Below, one piece after another: positions 17,620-25,672 of a stretch of 64,000 bases of DNA. Both the position numbers and the translations under genes were made by a program. The notes under the pieces are model-generated. The model worked only from the letters and a program-made list of their open reading frames with translations. It was not told the origin of the DNA and did not search any database. How positions within the stretch are numbered: the first letter of the stretch is position 1; each line of letters begins with the position of its first letter. The DNA is from Emticicia sp051209875 (GTDB lineage: Bacteria > Bacteroidota > Bacteroidia > Cytophagales > Spirosomataceae). The DNA lies in contig NZ_JBNTQY010000001.1 in assembly GCF_051209875.1 (NCBI RefSeq), forward strand, positions 2,914,001 through 2,978,000. The letters run 5' to 3'.

Positions 17620-18936
17620 ATGAAAAAAATATTGAGTGTAGTTTTCATTTTTTTTATTACAAATTCTTGTAAAACAAAAGAAATTGTTCCAATACCACCC
17701 ACTTTAGCGGTCGTTTCAACTTCCGAGCTAACAATCAACTCTGCTCGTCTTTCGAGTGAAATAAGTGATATTGGCAATCAATACATTTCTGATTATGGCG
17801 TTGTTTATTCTGAAACAAATGCAACGCCAACACTGGCAGACTCAAAAATTTCACACGGAGCAGTTGCAGCGTCTAATATTGTTCCAGTAAAATTTTCTGA
17901 TGTGATTCAGGGCTTAAAACCCAGCACCAATTATTACGCAAGAAGCTATAGCATTATAGCATCTGGTGTAGTTTTTGGGCAAATTACTACATTCAAAACT
18001 ACTGATATTATTCAACCATCAGTCAAAACAGATGCAGTCATTTTAGTTTTTGAAACTTCTGCCAAATTAAGAGGTATTATAGAAAGCAAAGGCACTTACG
18101 ATGTAAGCGAATATGGTATTTGTTGGTCAGCAACTAATGCCATTCCAACAACTGCTGATTTTAAATCAAGTAAAACAAATCTAAGTGTTTTTCCTACAAT
18201 TTACACAGAAGATGCTAATAATTTAACCCCAAACACTAGCTATTATTTTCGTGCATTTCTAGTTTCAAATGGGATAACTTCTTATGGTAATGTCTTGACT
18301 TTCAAAACATTGGCAATTTCTCAACCATCCATAAAAACTTTAGAAGCTAAAACAATTACAGTTAATTCTGTACAAATTAGAGGTTCTGTTGAAACAAAAG
18401 GCACTTATGATATTACAGAATATGGCATATGTTGGTCGCAACGATTTACAACTCCAACAACTGATCATTCAAAAGCTAAGATACTTGGCAATCTATCTAC
18501 ATTTCCTACAGTATTTACCGTAGATATAAACGAATTAGCACAAGGTGGAATCATTTATTACAGAGCATACATCATTTCAAATGGTGTGACAAGCTATAGT
18601 GATGTATTAAATTATACTTTAGAAGTAGATGGATTTCCAACTTTAACAACTGATGGCTCAATTAATCTCGACAATGCGTCTCAAAGATTACAAGCAACAA
18701 TCAAAACAAAAGGTAATTATAATATTTCTGAATACGGAATTTGTTGGTCATTTGCTGTTCCTTATCCTACTATTACTGATGCAAAAATTAGTATATCAGA
18801 AAATTCAATGGTATTTCCAACAACATTTACAGTAGATGCGAAAGGATTACAAGCCCATGTGGTCTATTTTTACCGAGCGTATTTAATCTCAAATGGAGCC
18901 ATTACATACGGTTCGGTAAAATCATTCATTCTTTAG
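17620..18936 (+). CDS. Lipoprotein of four FnIII-like repeats
   Basis: A 438-residue lipoprotein with signal MKKILSVVFIFFITNSC and Cys17 as the predicted lipid anchor. After it come four imperfect repeats of about 100 residues. Each ends in a strand like YYFRAFLVSNGITSYG, and repeats 2-4 contain EYGICWS; repeat 1 is the most diverged (DYGVVYS). The pattern resembles fibronectin type III-like domains common in Bacteroidota surface proteins. The start is the ATG opening the signal peptide, eight codons after an upstream ATG. The stop overlaps the convergent gene's 3' end by 15 bp. A binding or adhesion role at the surface is inferred; no catalytic motif is visible. Confidence 0.7.
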   Translation: MKKILSVVFIFFITNSCKTKEIVPIPPTLAVVSTSELTINSARLSSEISDIGNQYISDYGVVYSETNATPTLADSKISHGAVAASNIVPVKFSDVIQGLKPSTNYYARSYSIIASGVVFGQITTFKTTDIIQPSVKTDAVILVFETSAKLRGIIESKGTYDVSEYGICWSATNAIPTTADFKSSKTNLSVFPTIYTEDANNLTPNTSYYFRAFLVSNGITSYGNVLTFKTLAISQPSIKTLEAKTITVNSVQIRGSVETKGTYDITEYGICWSQRFTTPTTDHSKAKILGNLSTFPTVFTVDINELAQGGIIYYRAYIISNGVTSYSDVLNYTLEVDGFPTLTTDGSINLDNASQRLQATIKTKGNYNISEYGICWSFAVPYPTITDAKISISENSMVFPTTFTVDAKGLQAHVVYFYRAYLISNGAITYGSVKSFIL

Positions 18937-19872
18937 CTGTAACCCTTGAATTCCACCCGTATGTATCAGGACAACAGTCGAATTTGGCATAATTTTCGAT
19001 TTAATTAATTCATCAAACGCAAAAAACATTTTCCCTGAGTAGATATATTCAATTTCAAATGAATATTTTTCATAAAACGCCTCAATAAAATTCATTAATT
19101 GAGGTGTTTTTTTTGCATAACCCCCATGATGGCAATCCCATAATATCTCAAAATTATGCTTTTGATAACCAACATTACTTTCAACTAATCGACTAACTTC
19201 TTCTTGTAAATAATGTCCATTTTTTAAGACACAAATACCTATCACCTGCGTCTTGATAGCAGATTTTGCAATAATTCCAGAAATCGTTCCACCTGTTCCA
19301 ACTGGGCAAATAATATAATCAGGAGCATAACCTAACTGTTCAGTAATTTCATCAACCATCTCTCCCACTCCACCTAAAGCAGATTCATTCGTACCACCTT
19401 CTGGAACTATTTTTGAATGAATAAAGGACTGAATGAGTGGATGATTTTGAGGATTTTCACGCATTGCTCGATAGTCATTTCTTGTGACAAAATGCAGTTT
19501 CATACCACATTCAGTAGCAAATTTGAGTGTTTGTGAGGAATTTATATTCAGCTCATCACCTCTGATGATGCCAATTGTTTCAAAATCAAAATATTTTCCA
19601 GCCGCCGCCGTTGCATAAATATGATTGGAATACGCACCGCCAAATGTAAGGATACTTCGATACCCTAAATGGCTTGCATTCAGCAAGTTATACTTCAATT
19701 TTCGCCATTTATTCCCAGAAATTTCGGGATGAATCAAATCATCTCTTTTCACAAAAACTTTTATACTTTTTTCATCAAATATTTTATCATTTAATTTCTG
19801 TAAAGGTGAGGGTATTCTTAGGATTTGATTTATTTGTTGGGAGAAAGTAGTATTTGCCGTAATTTCAGTCAT
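18922..19872 (-). CDS. PLP-dependent ACC deaminase / D-cysteine desulfhydrase family protein
   Basis: A 316-residue fold-type II pyridoxal-phosphate enzyme. VKRDDLIHPEISGNKWRKLK contains the PLP-binding lysine (SGNKWRKLK), GGAYSNHI is the substrate-binding loop, and CPVGTGGTISGI is the PLP-phosphate loop. In this family 1-aminocyclopropane-1-carboxylate deaminases and D-cysteine desulfhydrases cannot be separated by eye; D-cysteine breakdown to pyruvate, sulfide and ammonia is the commoner bacterial role. The gene's 3' end overlaps the convergent lipoprotein gene by 15 bp. Its start is 34 bp from the divergent rluD-like start. Confidence 0.87.
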   Translation of the reverse strand: MTEITANTTFSQQINQILRIPSPLQKLNDKIFDEKSIKVFVKRDDLIHPEISGNKWRKLKYNLLNASHLGYRSILTFGGAYSNHIYATAAAGKYFDFETIGIIRGDELNINSSQTLKFATECGMKLHFVTRNDYRAMRENPQNHPLIQSFIHSKIVPEGGTNESALGGVGEMVDEITEQLGYAPDYIICPVGTGGTISGIIAKSAIKTQVIGICVLKNGHYLQEEVSRLVESNVGYQKHNFEILWDCHHGGYAKKTPQLMNFIEAFYEKYSFEIEYIYSGKMFFAFDELIKSKIMPNSTVVLIHTGGIQGLQLKNE

Positions 19873-19906
19873 TTTTATTGTAAATTTGTATCAAATTTAA
19901 CGAAGA

Positions 19907-20941
19907 ATGATAGAAGAACAAGAAAATTTAGACAATGATGAAGAGGACGAAATGTATGAACATCAACGTTTAGTAGTTGATAAAGGGCAAATTGCCATGC
20001 GTTTAGATAAATATCTTCCTCATTTCACCAAAAACATTTCCCGTAACAAAATACAAAATTCGATTGAAGCTGAAGCAATTAAAGTCAATGGGCTAACTGC
20101 CAAAGCAAGTTATAAAGTCAAACCTTTTGATGTTATTACGTTTTCGTTGCCTAAACCACCGCGAAATACGGAGTTAATTCCTGAAGATATTCCATTAAAT
20201 ATTGTTTATGAAGACGAAGATTTAATGGTCATCAATAAACCTGCTGGCATGGTAGTGCATCCAGCTGTTGGGCATTGGACTGGAACATTGGTCAATGGAT
20301 TAATTCATTATTTACAGAATCTCCCAACTCATCGTAACGGTGAAATTCGCCCAGGCTTGGTACACCGCATTGATAAAGATACTTCTGGGCTATTGGTCAT
20401 TGCGAAAAATGATTTTTCGATGACTTTCTTGGCAAAACAATTTTTCGAACATAGTATTGAACGTACATACTATGCTTTGGCTTGGGGTGTTCCAAAAGAA
20501 GAAACAGGAACTGTACATAATTTTATTGGCAGAAGTCTTAAAAATCGTAAAATTTGTGACGTTTTTGAAGATGGATTTCACGGAAAAGAATCAATCACGC
20601 ATTATAAAATATTGAAAGATTTGCGTTATGTTTCGTTACTCCAATGTAATTTAGAAACAGGTCGAACACATCAAATTAGAGTTCACATGAAGCATTTAGG
20701 TCATCCTCTTTTCAGTGATGCCGAATATGGTGGCGATAAAATTTTGCGTGGCCAAGTTTTCAGTAATTATAAGAAATTTGTCGAAAATTGCTTTGAAACG
20801 ATGCCTCGACAAGCATTACATGCCAAAACATTAGGTTTCGTACATCCAAGAAGCAAAGAATGGATGCAGTTTGATACTGAATTACCCGAAGATTTTTCAA
20901 ACGTTATAGAAAAATGGGAAGGGTATTTGAATGCAAATTAG
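19907..20941 (+). CDS. rluD: RluA/RluD-family 23S rRNA pseudouridine synthase
   Basis: A 344-residue enzyme isomerizing specific uridines, probably in helix 69 of 23S rRNA. An N-terminal S4 RNA-binding domain (about residues 25-85, MRLDKYLPH to VNGLTAKASYKVKPFD) precedes the catalytic domain. This has INKPAGMVVHPAVG and RPGLVHRIDKDTSGLL, in which the Asp of HRIDKDTSG is the catalytic residue. LETGRTHQIRVHMKHLGHPL is also conserved. The acidic N terminus (NLDNDEEDEMYE) is usual in Bacteroidota members. A TAAATTTG box lies 26 bp before the start. RluD rather than RluC is chosen on overall motifs; confidence in the paralogue is moderate. Confidence 0.88.
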   Translation: MIEEQENLDNDEEDEMYEHQRLVVDKGQIAMRLDKYLPHFTKNISRNKIQNSIEAEAIKVNGLTAKASYKVKPFDVITFSLPKPPRNTELIPEDIPLNIVYEDEDLMVINKPAGMVVHPAVGHWTGTLVNGLIHYLQNLPTHRNGEIRPGLVHRIDKDTSGLLVIAKNDFSMTFLAKQFFEHSIERTYYALAWGVPKEETGTVHNFIGRSLKNRKICDVFEDGFHGKESITHYKILKDLRYVSLLQCNLETGRTHQIRVHMKHLGHPLFSDAEYGGDKILRGQVFSNYKKFVENCFETMPRQALHAKTLGFVHPRSKEWMQFDTELPEDFSNVIEKWEGYLNAN

Positions 20942-21045
20942 TACATAAAAACTTTGATTTAAGAGAAAAAAATATTCGACGGAATAGCTATTAACCAATT
21001 ACAGTAAAAAATATTGACTATAGTCTTTGGACAATCGAAAAAAAT

Positions 21046-21498
21046 ATGAAAATTAAAATCAGAAAAATTAAAAAGACAGATGTACAAAGGGTTTTTGACC
21101 TTGTTTATGAATTGGCAGTTTATGAAAAAGCTCCTGAACAAGTTACCAATACTGTTGAAATGATGCTTAAAGATGGTTTTGGAAAAAACAAAATCTTTGG
21201 TTGTTTTGTGGCAGAGGTGGACGGTGTTGTGCAAGGAATTTCATTATATTATTACAGATATTCTACTTGGAAAGGCAAAAGATTATATCTAGAAGATATT
21301 GTGGTAACAGAAGAAATGCGTGGACACGGGCTTGGAAAATTGCTTTTTGATAAAGTTATTGAAGAAGCTAAAAACACCGAATGTACTGGAATGATGTGGC
21401 AAGTGCTTGATTGGAACGAACCAGCCATCAATTTCTATCGTAAAAACTTTCCAACAAGATTTGATGAAGGTTGGATCAATTGTCATTTGGATTTTTGA
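21046..21498 (+). CDS. GNAT-family N-acetyltransferase
   Basis: A 150-residue cytoplasmic acetyltransferase. The acetyl-CoA pyrophosphate loop is EEMRGHGLGKLLFDKVI (R-G-x-G-x-G/A type), preceded by LYLEDIVV and followed by WQVLDWNEPAINFYRK, a pattern like diamine (spermidine/spermine-type) acetyltransferases. The substrate is not certain. It stands alone, 104 bp after the pseudouridine synthase gene and followed by an intergenic inverted-repeat element. Confidence 0.85.
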   Translation: MKIKIRKIKKTDVQRVFDLVYELAVYEKAPEQVTNTVEMMLKDGFGKNKIFGCFVAEVDGVVQGISLYYYRYSTWKGKRLYLEDIVVTEEMRGHGLGKLLFDKVIEEAKNTECTGMMWQVLDWNEPAINFYRKNFPTRFDEGWINCHLDF

Positions 21499-21593
21499 TA
21501 GTCCACTGACGACGGGCAATAGACGACAGAAAGAATCAATAGATTTCAGTAGAACGGAACGCCGCCCTCTATTGACCAAAAACTTTGGACTGG
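21499..21593. repeat. Intergenic element with diverged inverted arms
   Basis: This 95-bp gap between convergent genes is less AT-rich than its surroundings. It contains related words in opposite orientation (AGTCCACTGACG and GGCAATAG on the left, CTATTGACC and GGACTGG on the right). It resembles the other short intergenic inverted repeats of the window in layout but not in sequence. Confidence 0.4.
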
Positions 21594-21836
21594 CTAATTC
21601 CTTTGTCGTTCCATTCTGCGACGTTCTTTTTGTAGTTTTTGCTGTTTTTTTCGATCTTTCATGGCCTTTTCGCCAATATAATGTATTTTTCCTTTCCAAA
21701 TTTTTCTTGGATTGAATGTTCTACTACCGTGCTTATGTTCCATTTCGACTCGGCACGACTTTATCGGGCATGGGCGATAGACATAGCAACTTTGAAGAAA
21801 TACCAACAAAAAGAGTATAAAAGCAAGTTTTTTCAT
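21594..21836 (-). CDS. Small basic lipoprotein, function unknown
   Basis: An 80-residue product with a lipoprotein signal (MKKLAFILFLLVFLQSC, predicted lipidated Cys17). It is followed by Tyr/Pro/Cys-rich CYVYRPCPIKSCRV and a highly basic C-terminal tail rich in Arg, Lys and Gln (KDRKKQQKLQKERRRMER). The convincing lipobox and its own intergenic space support a real gene. I recognise no family. The tail would be suited to contact acidic surfaces such as peptidoglycan or LPS, which is speculation. Confidence 0.6.
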   Translation of the reverse strand: MKKLAFILFLLVFLQSCYVYRPCPIKSCRVEMEHKHGSRTFNPRKIWKGKIHYIGEKAMKDRKKQQKLQKERRRMERQRN

Positions 21837-21953
21837 TAAAACTCAAACGACAAAACCGTAGATTTATTTTTTATTTCGTCCAAAATCAGAAAAAGTCTGT
21901 AAAATTAATACTTTCAATCTTCTAAATTTAGTAAAGATTATATTTTCCTTCGC

Positions 21954-23084
21954 ATGTCAGAACTCATACAAATAAAGTCTGAAAATTCAGCAGTTTTAAG
22001 CAAACTTCAAAAACAATTTAATTCAAGTATTCAAAAGATTAATAATCTTAAAAATTTGGCTGTTTTCATCAAACAAGAAGTTGAACAAATACAAATCAAA
22101 ATTTCGACTGATATACTTCCACTTGAACAAAAACTGATAGCTATACAAATCAAAGAAATCATTCATTTAGATTCACTTTATCAAGAAAATTACTTCAAAA
22201 AACGAGATAATGAAACTTTATCTGCCATGATTTTTGAGCGAGCCAATAGCTATATTGGGCGTTTTCCTTCAGAAGAATTATCAGCTATTTTTTCTCGACA
22301 TAATGACGGGGTGAGTTACGAAGAACTGGTAAATCAAGTAAATAATGATACTTCTGAAACCATAAAAGATTCATTTTCTTCGATGTTTGGAATGGAATTC
22401 GATGAGGATATTGATTTGAGCGACCCAGAAAAGTTTCAGGCATATTTTGACCAACAAATTGACGCTGACAATGCTGACTACGAAACAAGAAAAGCCAATA
22501 AAACCAAATCAGCAAAACAACAGGAAAGAGAGGAAAAAAAGCGACAAGATGAGAAAAATTTAAATCGAACCAGTCGGCAGATTTATATGGAATTGGTCAA
22601 ACAATTTCATCCTGATAGAGAAAAAGATGAATTGGAAAAAGAGAAAAAAACGCTTTTAATGCACCGAATTACGGAAGCCTATGAAAAAGATGACCTTTTT
22701 GATTTGCTCCGTTTGCGACTTGATTTGATGGGAACTGATTTTGAACATTCCAAAAATGATAATCTGAAATATTATGTCAAATTACTGAAACAACAAATTG
22801 TTGAATTAGAAAATGAAATTGCTGAACTGCAATCTTTTGGTCAAACTTCATTTTTTGGCCCTTCTCTTTATGAACGTTTTGGCTCAGATAGCTATCAAAC
22901 TTTAGAAACTAAGTTTAAGAAAGAAGTAGCAGCGATAAAAAAAGCCATCAAAGAATCAGAAAAGCAATTGCCTTTTTATAGAGATTATACCCAAGTAAAA
23001 TATTTAATTGATTCGTATCGACAAGAGCAAAAGTACAAAAATAGACGAGGTTTTGATTTGAATGATGTTTTGGGGAGGATGTAA
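21954..23084 (+). CDS. J-domain protein with long coiled-coil segments
   Basis: A 376-residue, Lys/Glu-rich cytoplasmic protein. A J-domain-like segment lies near residues 203-265: SRQIYMELVKQFHPDREKD contains the diagnostic HPD motif (His219), which stimulates DnaK ATPase in the family. The N-terminal 120 residues and the region around 275-345 are predicted coiled coils. There is no Gly/Phe region and no zinc-finger domain, so it is not canonical DnaJ. The central position of the J domain is unusual. The client is unknown; recruiting DnaK to a specific partner is inferred. Confidence 0.75.
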   Translation: MSELIQIKSENSAVLSKLQKQFNSSIQKINNLKNLAVFIKQEVEQIQIKISTDILPLEQKLIAIQIKEIIHLDSLYQENYFKKRDNETLSAMIFERANSYIGRFPSEELSAIFSRHNDGVSYEELVNQVNNDTSETIKDSFSSMFGMEFDEDIDLSDPEKFQAYFDQQIDADNADYETRKANKTKSAKQQEREEKKRQDEKNLNRTSRQIYMELVKQFHPDREKDELEKEKKTLLMHRITEAYEKDDLFDLLRLRLDLMGTDFEHSKNDNLKYYVKLLKQQIVELENEIAELQSFGQTSFFGPSLYERFGSDSYQTLETKFKKEVAAIKKAIKESEKQLPFYRDYTQVKYLIDSYRQEQKYKNRRGFDLNDVLGRM

Positions 23085-23132
23085 CACCTTTTTATTATTT
23101 TCACCCTAAGGTTTAAAGTAGTTTTTTAGTCT

Positions 23133-23166
23133 TTTGAAAAAAGTCTTATCTATTTTGATTAATTTG
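23133..23166 (+). promoter_or_regulatory. Candidate promoter of the DUF1080 gene
   Basis: TTTG (23133-23136) and TAATTTG (23160-23166) are separated by 23 bp, close to the Bacteroidota -33/-7 arrangement. The -7 box has one base fewer than the TAnnTTTG consensus. A TTCAACCT word follows at 23178-23185 before the ATG at 23202. Confidence 0.35.
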
Positions 23167-23201
23167 CTACATTATTATTCAACCTTACAAATTTCTCAAT
23201 C

Positions 23202-23834
23202 ATGAAAAAAACAAGCTCTTTTATTGCTTTAATAATCTTATTATCAGTCAGTTTTGGATTTATTCAAAACCATAAAAAACCTAAATGGGTATCTCTTTTT
23301 GATGGTAAAACTCTAGATGGCTGGAAAGTTGGCGAAAATGCCAGTTCTTTCAAAGTCGAAGACGGTGCAATCGTTGTCAACGGCCCAAGAGGGCATTTAT
23401 TTTATGATGGAAAAGTAGGTGAACATAATTTTAAGAACTTTGAATTCAAGGCCAAAGTGATGACAACACAAGGCTCAAACTCTGGTATTTATATTCATAC
23501 GCTTTACCAAGAAGGTGGCTGGCCATCAAAAGGTTATGAAGTGCAAGTAAATAATTCACATACAGATTGGAAACGTACTGGCAGTTTGTATGATATTCAA
23601 GATGTAAAAGAAGTATATGTTCAAGACAATGTTTGGTACACCGAACAAGTCATTGTTCAAGGAAAACATATTATTACAAAAATCAATGACAAAATAGTTG
23701 TGGATTATATTGAGCCTGACCAAGTTGACCGTAAGGACAGAAAACTCAGCAGTGGTACATTTGCTTTACAAGCCCATGACCCTAAAAGTAAAGTCTATTA
23801 CAAAGACATCATGGTGAAACAATTGCCAGATTGA
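23202..23834 (+). CDS. Secreted DUF1080 protein (3-keto-disaccharide hydrolase family)
   Basis: A 210-residue exported protein with a signal peptide (about residues 1-22). The DUF1080 concanavalin-like fold is recognizable from WVSLFDGKTLDGWKVGE, FEFKAKVMTTQGSNSGIYIH, GYEVQVNNS and the final GTFALQAHDPKSKVYYKDI. Members of this family have been described as acting on 3-keto-glycosides made by sugar oxidoreductases. That fits with the GMC and Gfo/Idh/MocA genes about 20-40 kb away, but they are not linked in an operon. Substrate is inferred only from family. Confidence 0.85.
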   Translation: MKKTSSFIALIILLSVSFGFIQNHKKPKWVSLFDGKTLDGWKVGENASSFKVEDGAIVVNGPRGHLFYDGKVGEHNFKNFEFKAKVMTTQGSNSGIYIHTLYQEGGWPSKGYEVQVNNSHTDWKRTGSLYDIQDVKEVYVQDNVWYTEQVIVQGKHIITKINDKIVVDYIEPDQVDRKDRKLSSGTFALQAHDPKSKVYYKDIMVKQLPD

Positions 23835-23856
23835 TATTTTAAAGATACTTCAACAA

Positions 23857-23895
23857 TAAAAGGGCCATTTTCAATATTGGAAATGGCTCTTTTAA
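23857..23895. terminator. Bidirectional terminator between convergent genes
   Basis: Left arm AAAAGGGCCATTTT (23858-23871) pairs with GGAAATGGCTCTTTT (23879-23893). A-rich and T-rich ends allow termination of both the DUF1080 gene and the YdjC-like gene. Confidence 0.75.
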
Positions 23896-23897
23896 TA

Positions 23898-24890
23898 TTA
23901 CTTTACTTTATCACGTCGTTGCTTCAATTCTCGCCAAGTAGTTAAGATAATTCCATTATCTTGAATATATTTTTTCAAAACTGGATCTATCATGGCAAGC
24001 ATATCACCTCTACGAGTATTGCCTGAGTCAGAAATATGTTCAAAAACTTCTGTTGGAGATGTACAGTGCATAATTACCATTGTCACACCTGCCTGCAAAT
24101 CTTTGAATGATTCAATGTATTTCTGAGTTTTGTATTGCTGTAATGTTTTTTCGTCAGGATTTTTTACTTTATCCATTGTCCAGCCATAACTAATATTATG
24201 CAAATCATCCAACACAGGCAAACCTGCTGCCCATAGCATCTTTCCAATTTTCTGAGCTTGTTCAAGAGTCAAACCTGCCGCACCATCTTTCATAATCATG
24301 GTATCATGTCCACCAGGAAACATGACAGGTATTTTTTGTTCGATTCCAACTTTGAAATATCGCTCTAAATAATCTTGACGAGCAAAAAGCGTTCCCATGT
24401 GCGAGTCCATGTGCGTAGGTTCAAAACCCATTGCTCTGGCACGCTCCAACTGACTTCTAATTTCTTTTTCAATTTCATCCGCAGTTGCATGCTTGGCAGT
24501 TTCTTCCACACTTCTCCACATGGCACCTTCAGTATCAACTAAATTCGGCACAGTTGGCTTTCCAGACAAAGGTCCCCAACGATAATCTTTCCATTCAGAA
24601 GTTAAAGTTAGGTGTAAGCCTGCATCAATATTTGGATGATTTTTGAGATAATGTACAAATCCTGGTACCCACGAACAAGGCATCATAACACTCATAGAAG
24701 TGGCTACTCCCTCCTCCACTGCTTTGATTGCTCCAATATTTGAATCGTAAGACATACCCACATCATCCACGTGCATAATGATTACTTTCGCTCCTTTGGG
24801 ATAGCCTAATTTTTCAGCATACGTTTCATTTTGAGCTTGTGCAAACAAGGAAATACTTGCAAAAATCACCAATAAAATATAGTTTTTCAT
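23898..24890 (-). CDS. Secreted ChbG/YdjC-family carbohydrate deacetylase
   Basis: A 330-residue exported protein (signal MKNYILLVIFASISLFAQAQ). The YdjC/ChbG fold is shown by IIMHVDDVGMSYDSN (metal-binding Asp pair), GLHLTLTSEW and THMDSHMG (metal-ligand histidines). Known members remove N-acetyl groups from chito-oligosaccharides or related glycans; here an extracytoplasmic substrate is implied by the signal peptide. It lies 5 bp after the stop of the NIPSNAP gene in the same direction, so the two are co-transcribed. Confidence 0.82.
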   Translation of the reverse strand: MKNYILLVIFASISLFAQAQNETYAEKLGYPKGAKVIIMHVDDVGMSYDSNIGAIKAVEEGVATSMSVMMPCSWVPGFVHYLKNHPNIDAGLHLTLTSEWKDYRWGPLSGKPTVPNLVDTEGAMWRSVEETAKHATADEIEKEIRSQLERARAMGFEPTHMDSHMGTLFARQDYLERYFKVGIEQKIPVMFPGGHDTMIMKDGAAGLTLEQAQKIGKMLWAAGLPVLDDLHNISYGWTMDKVKNPDEKTLQQYKTQKYIESFKDLQAGVTMVIMHCTSPTEVFEHISDSGNTRRGDMLAMIDPVLKKYIQDNGIILTTWRELKQRRDKVK

Positions 24891-24895
24891 ACAAT

Positions 24896-25645
24896 TTATA
24901 GTTGAGAATAAGATAATGGTAACAAGAAAACACGAATGATACGAGAAACAGCATTGGCATATTCGGGAGCAGCAGATATGCGTTTCCAGTCGGCATTGGC
25001 ACTAAAATCTTTCCAGTTGGCATCTCTTTCTTCCATGTTTTTGAATGCCAACATATACGTCAAGCAAGGCATGTGTTCGCCTGCAATCACTTCTCCAAAG
25101 AAAACTGAATTCAATTTGGTGGTTTTGAAAATGCCAATTTCTTCATCATTAAACATCTTTCTTTTTCTGCGTGCTGCATCTTCTGAATAGCTTTCGTAGA
25201 TTCTCAACTCCAGCAATTTCTGCTCAGCAGTTGGTTTGACAAGTTGGGGTAAGCCATCAAAAGCATTCATTAATGAAGAAGTATATCTAAAATAAGGTGC
25301 TTTATCTGGTGGTAAATTATTATATTCTTGACTCGCCTTGATGAATTCTTCATCGGTCTTAATTTTTTCATTGATTACACCAAAATCTGCTATTGAAGAA
25401 TATGGAATTAATAAATATATTTTGGCAGGGTCAGAATTTCCCATTTCTCCAAAAGCTCCTATATTTTTGACTCCATATTTATTAAATGCAGGAATTAAGG
25501 CATTTTTGAAGTAATTTTCAAGGTTTGAACGAGGTGAACCAAAGCGTAGTTCATAAGTACGAAGTTCATACAATTCTTTTTTAACTTGTGCAAACACAGT
25601 ATTTGTTGTAAAAAACAGAAAAACAATTAAGTTGATTTTTTTCAT
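24896..25645 (-). CDS. Secreted NIPSNAP-family protein
   Basis: A 249-residue exported protein (signal MKKINLIVFLFFTTNTVFAQ) with two ferredoxin-like NIPSNAP repeats, starting at YELRTYELRFGSP and LLELRIYESYSED. The molecular role of bacterial NIPSNAPs is not established. In Bacteroidota they often sit beside sugar-modifying and oxidoreductase genes. It is the middle gene of a three-gene minus-strand run: serine hydrolase, NIPSNAP, YdjC. Confidence 0.8.
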   Translation of the reverse strand: MKKINLIVFLFFTTNTVFAQVKKELYELRTYELRFGSPRSNLENYFKNALIPAFNKYGVKNIGAFGEMGNSDPAKIYLLIPYSSIADFGVINEKIKTDEEFIKASQEYNNLPPDKAPYFRYTSSLMNAFDGLPQLVKPTAEQKLLELRIYESYSEDAARRKRKMFNDEEIGIFKTTKLNSVFFGEVIAGEHMPCLTYMLAFKNMEERDANWKDFSANADWKRISAAPEYANAVSRIIRVFLLPLSYSQL

Positions 25646-25672
25646 TAGATTTATAATTGAATAGATAAATAT

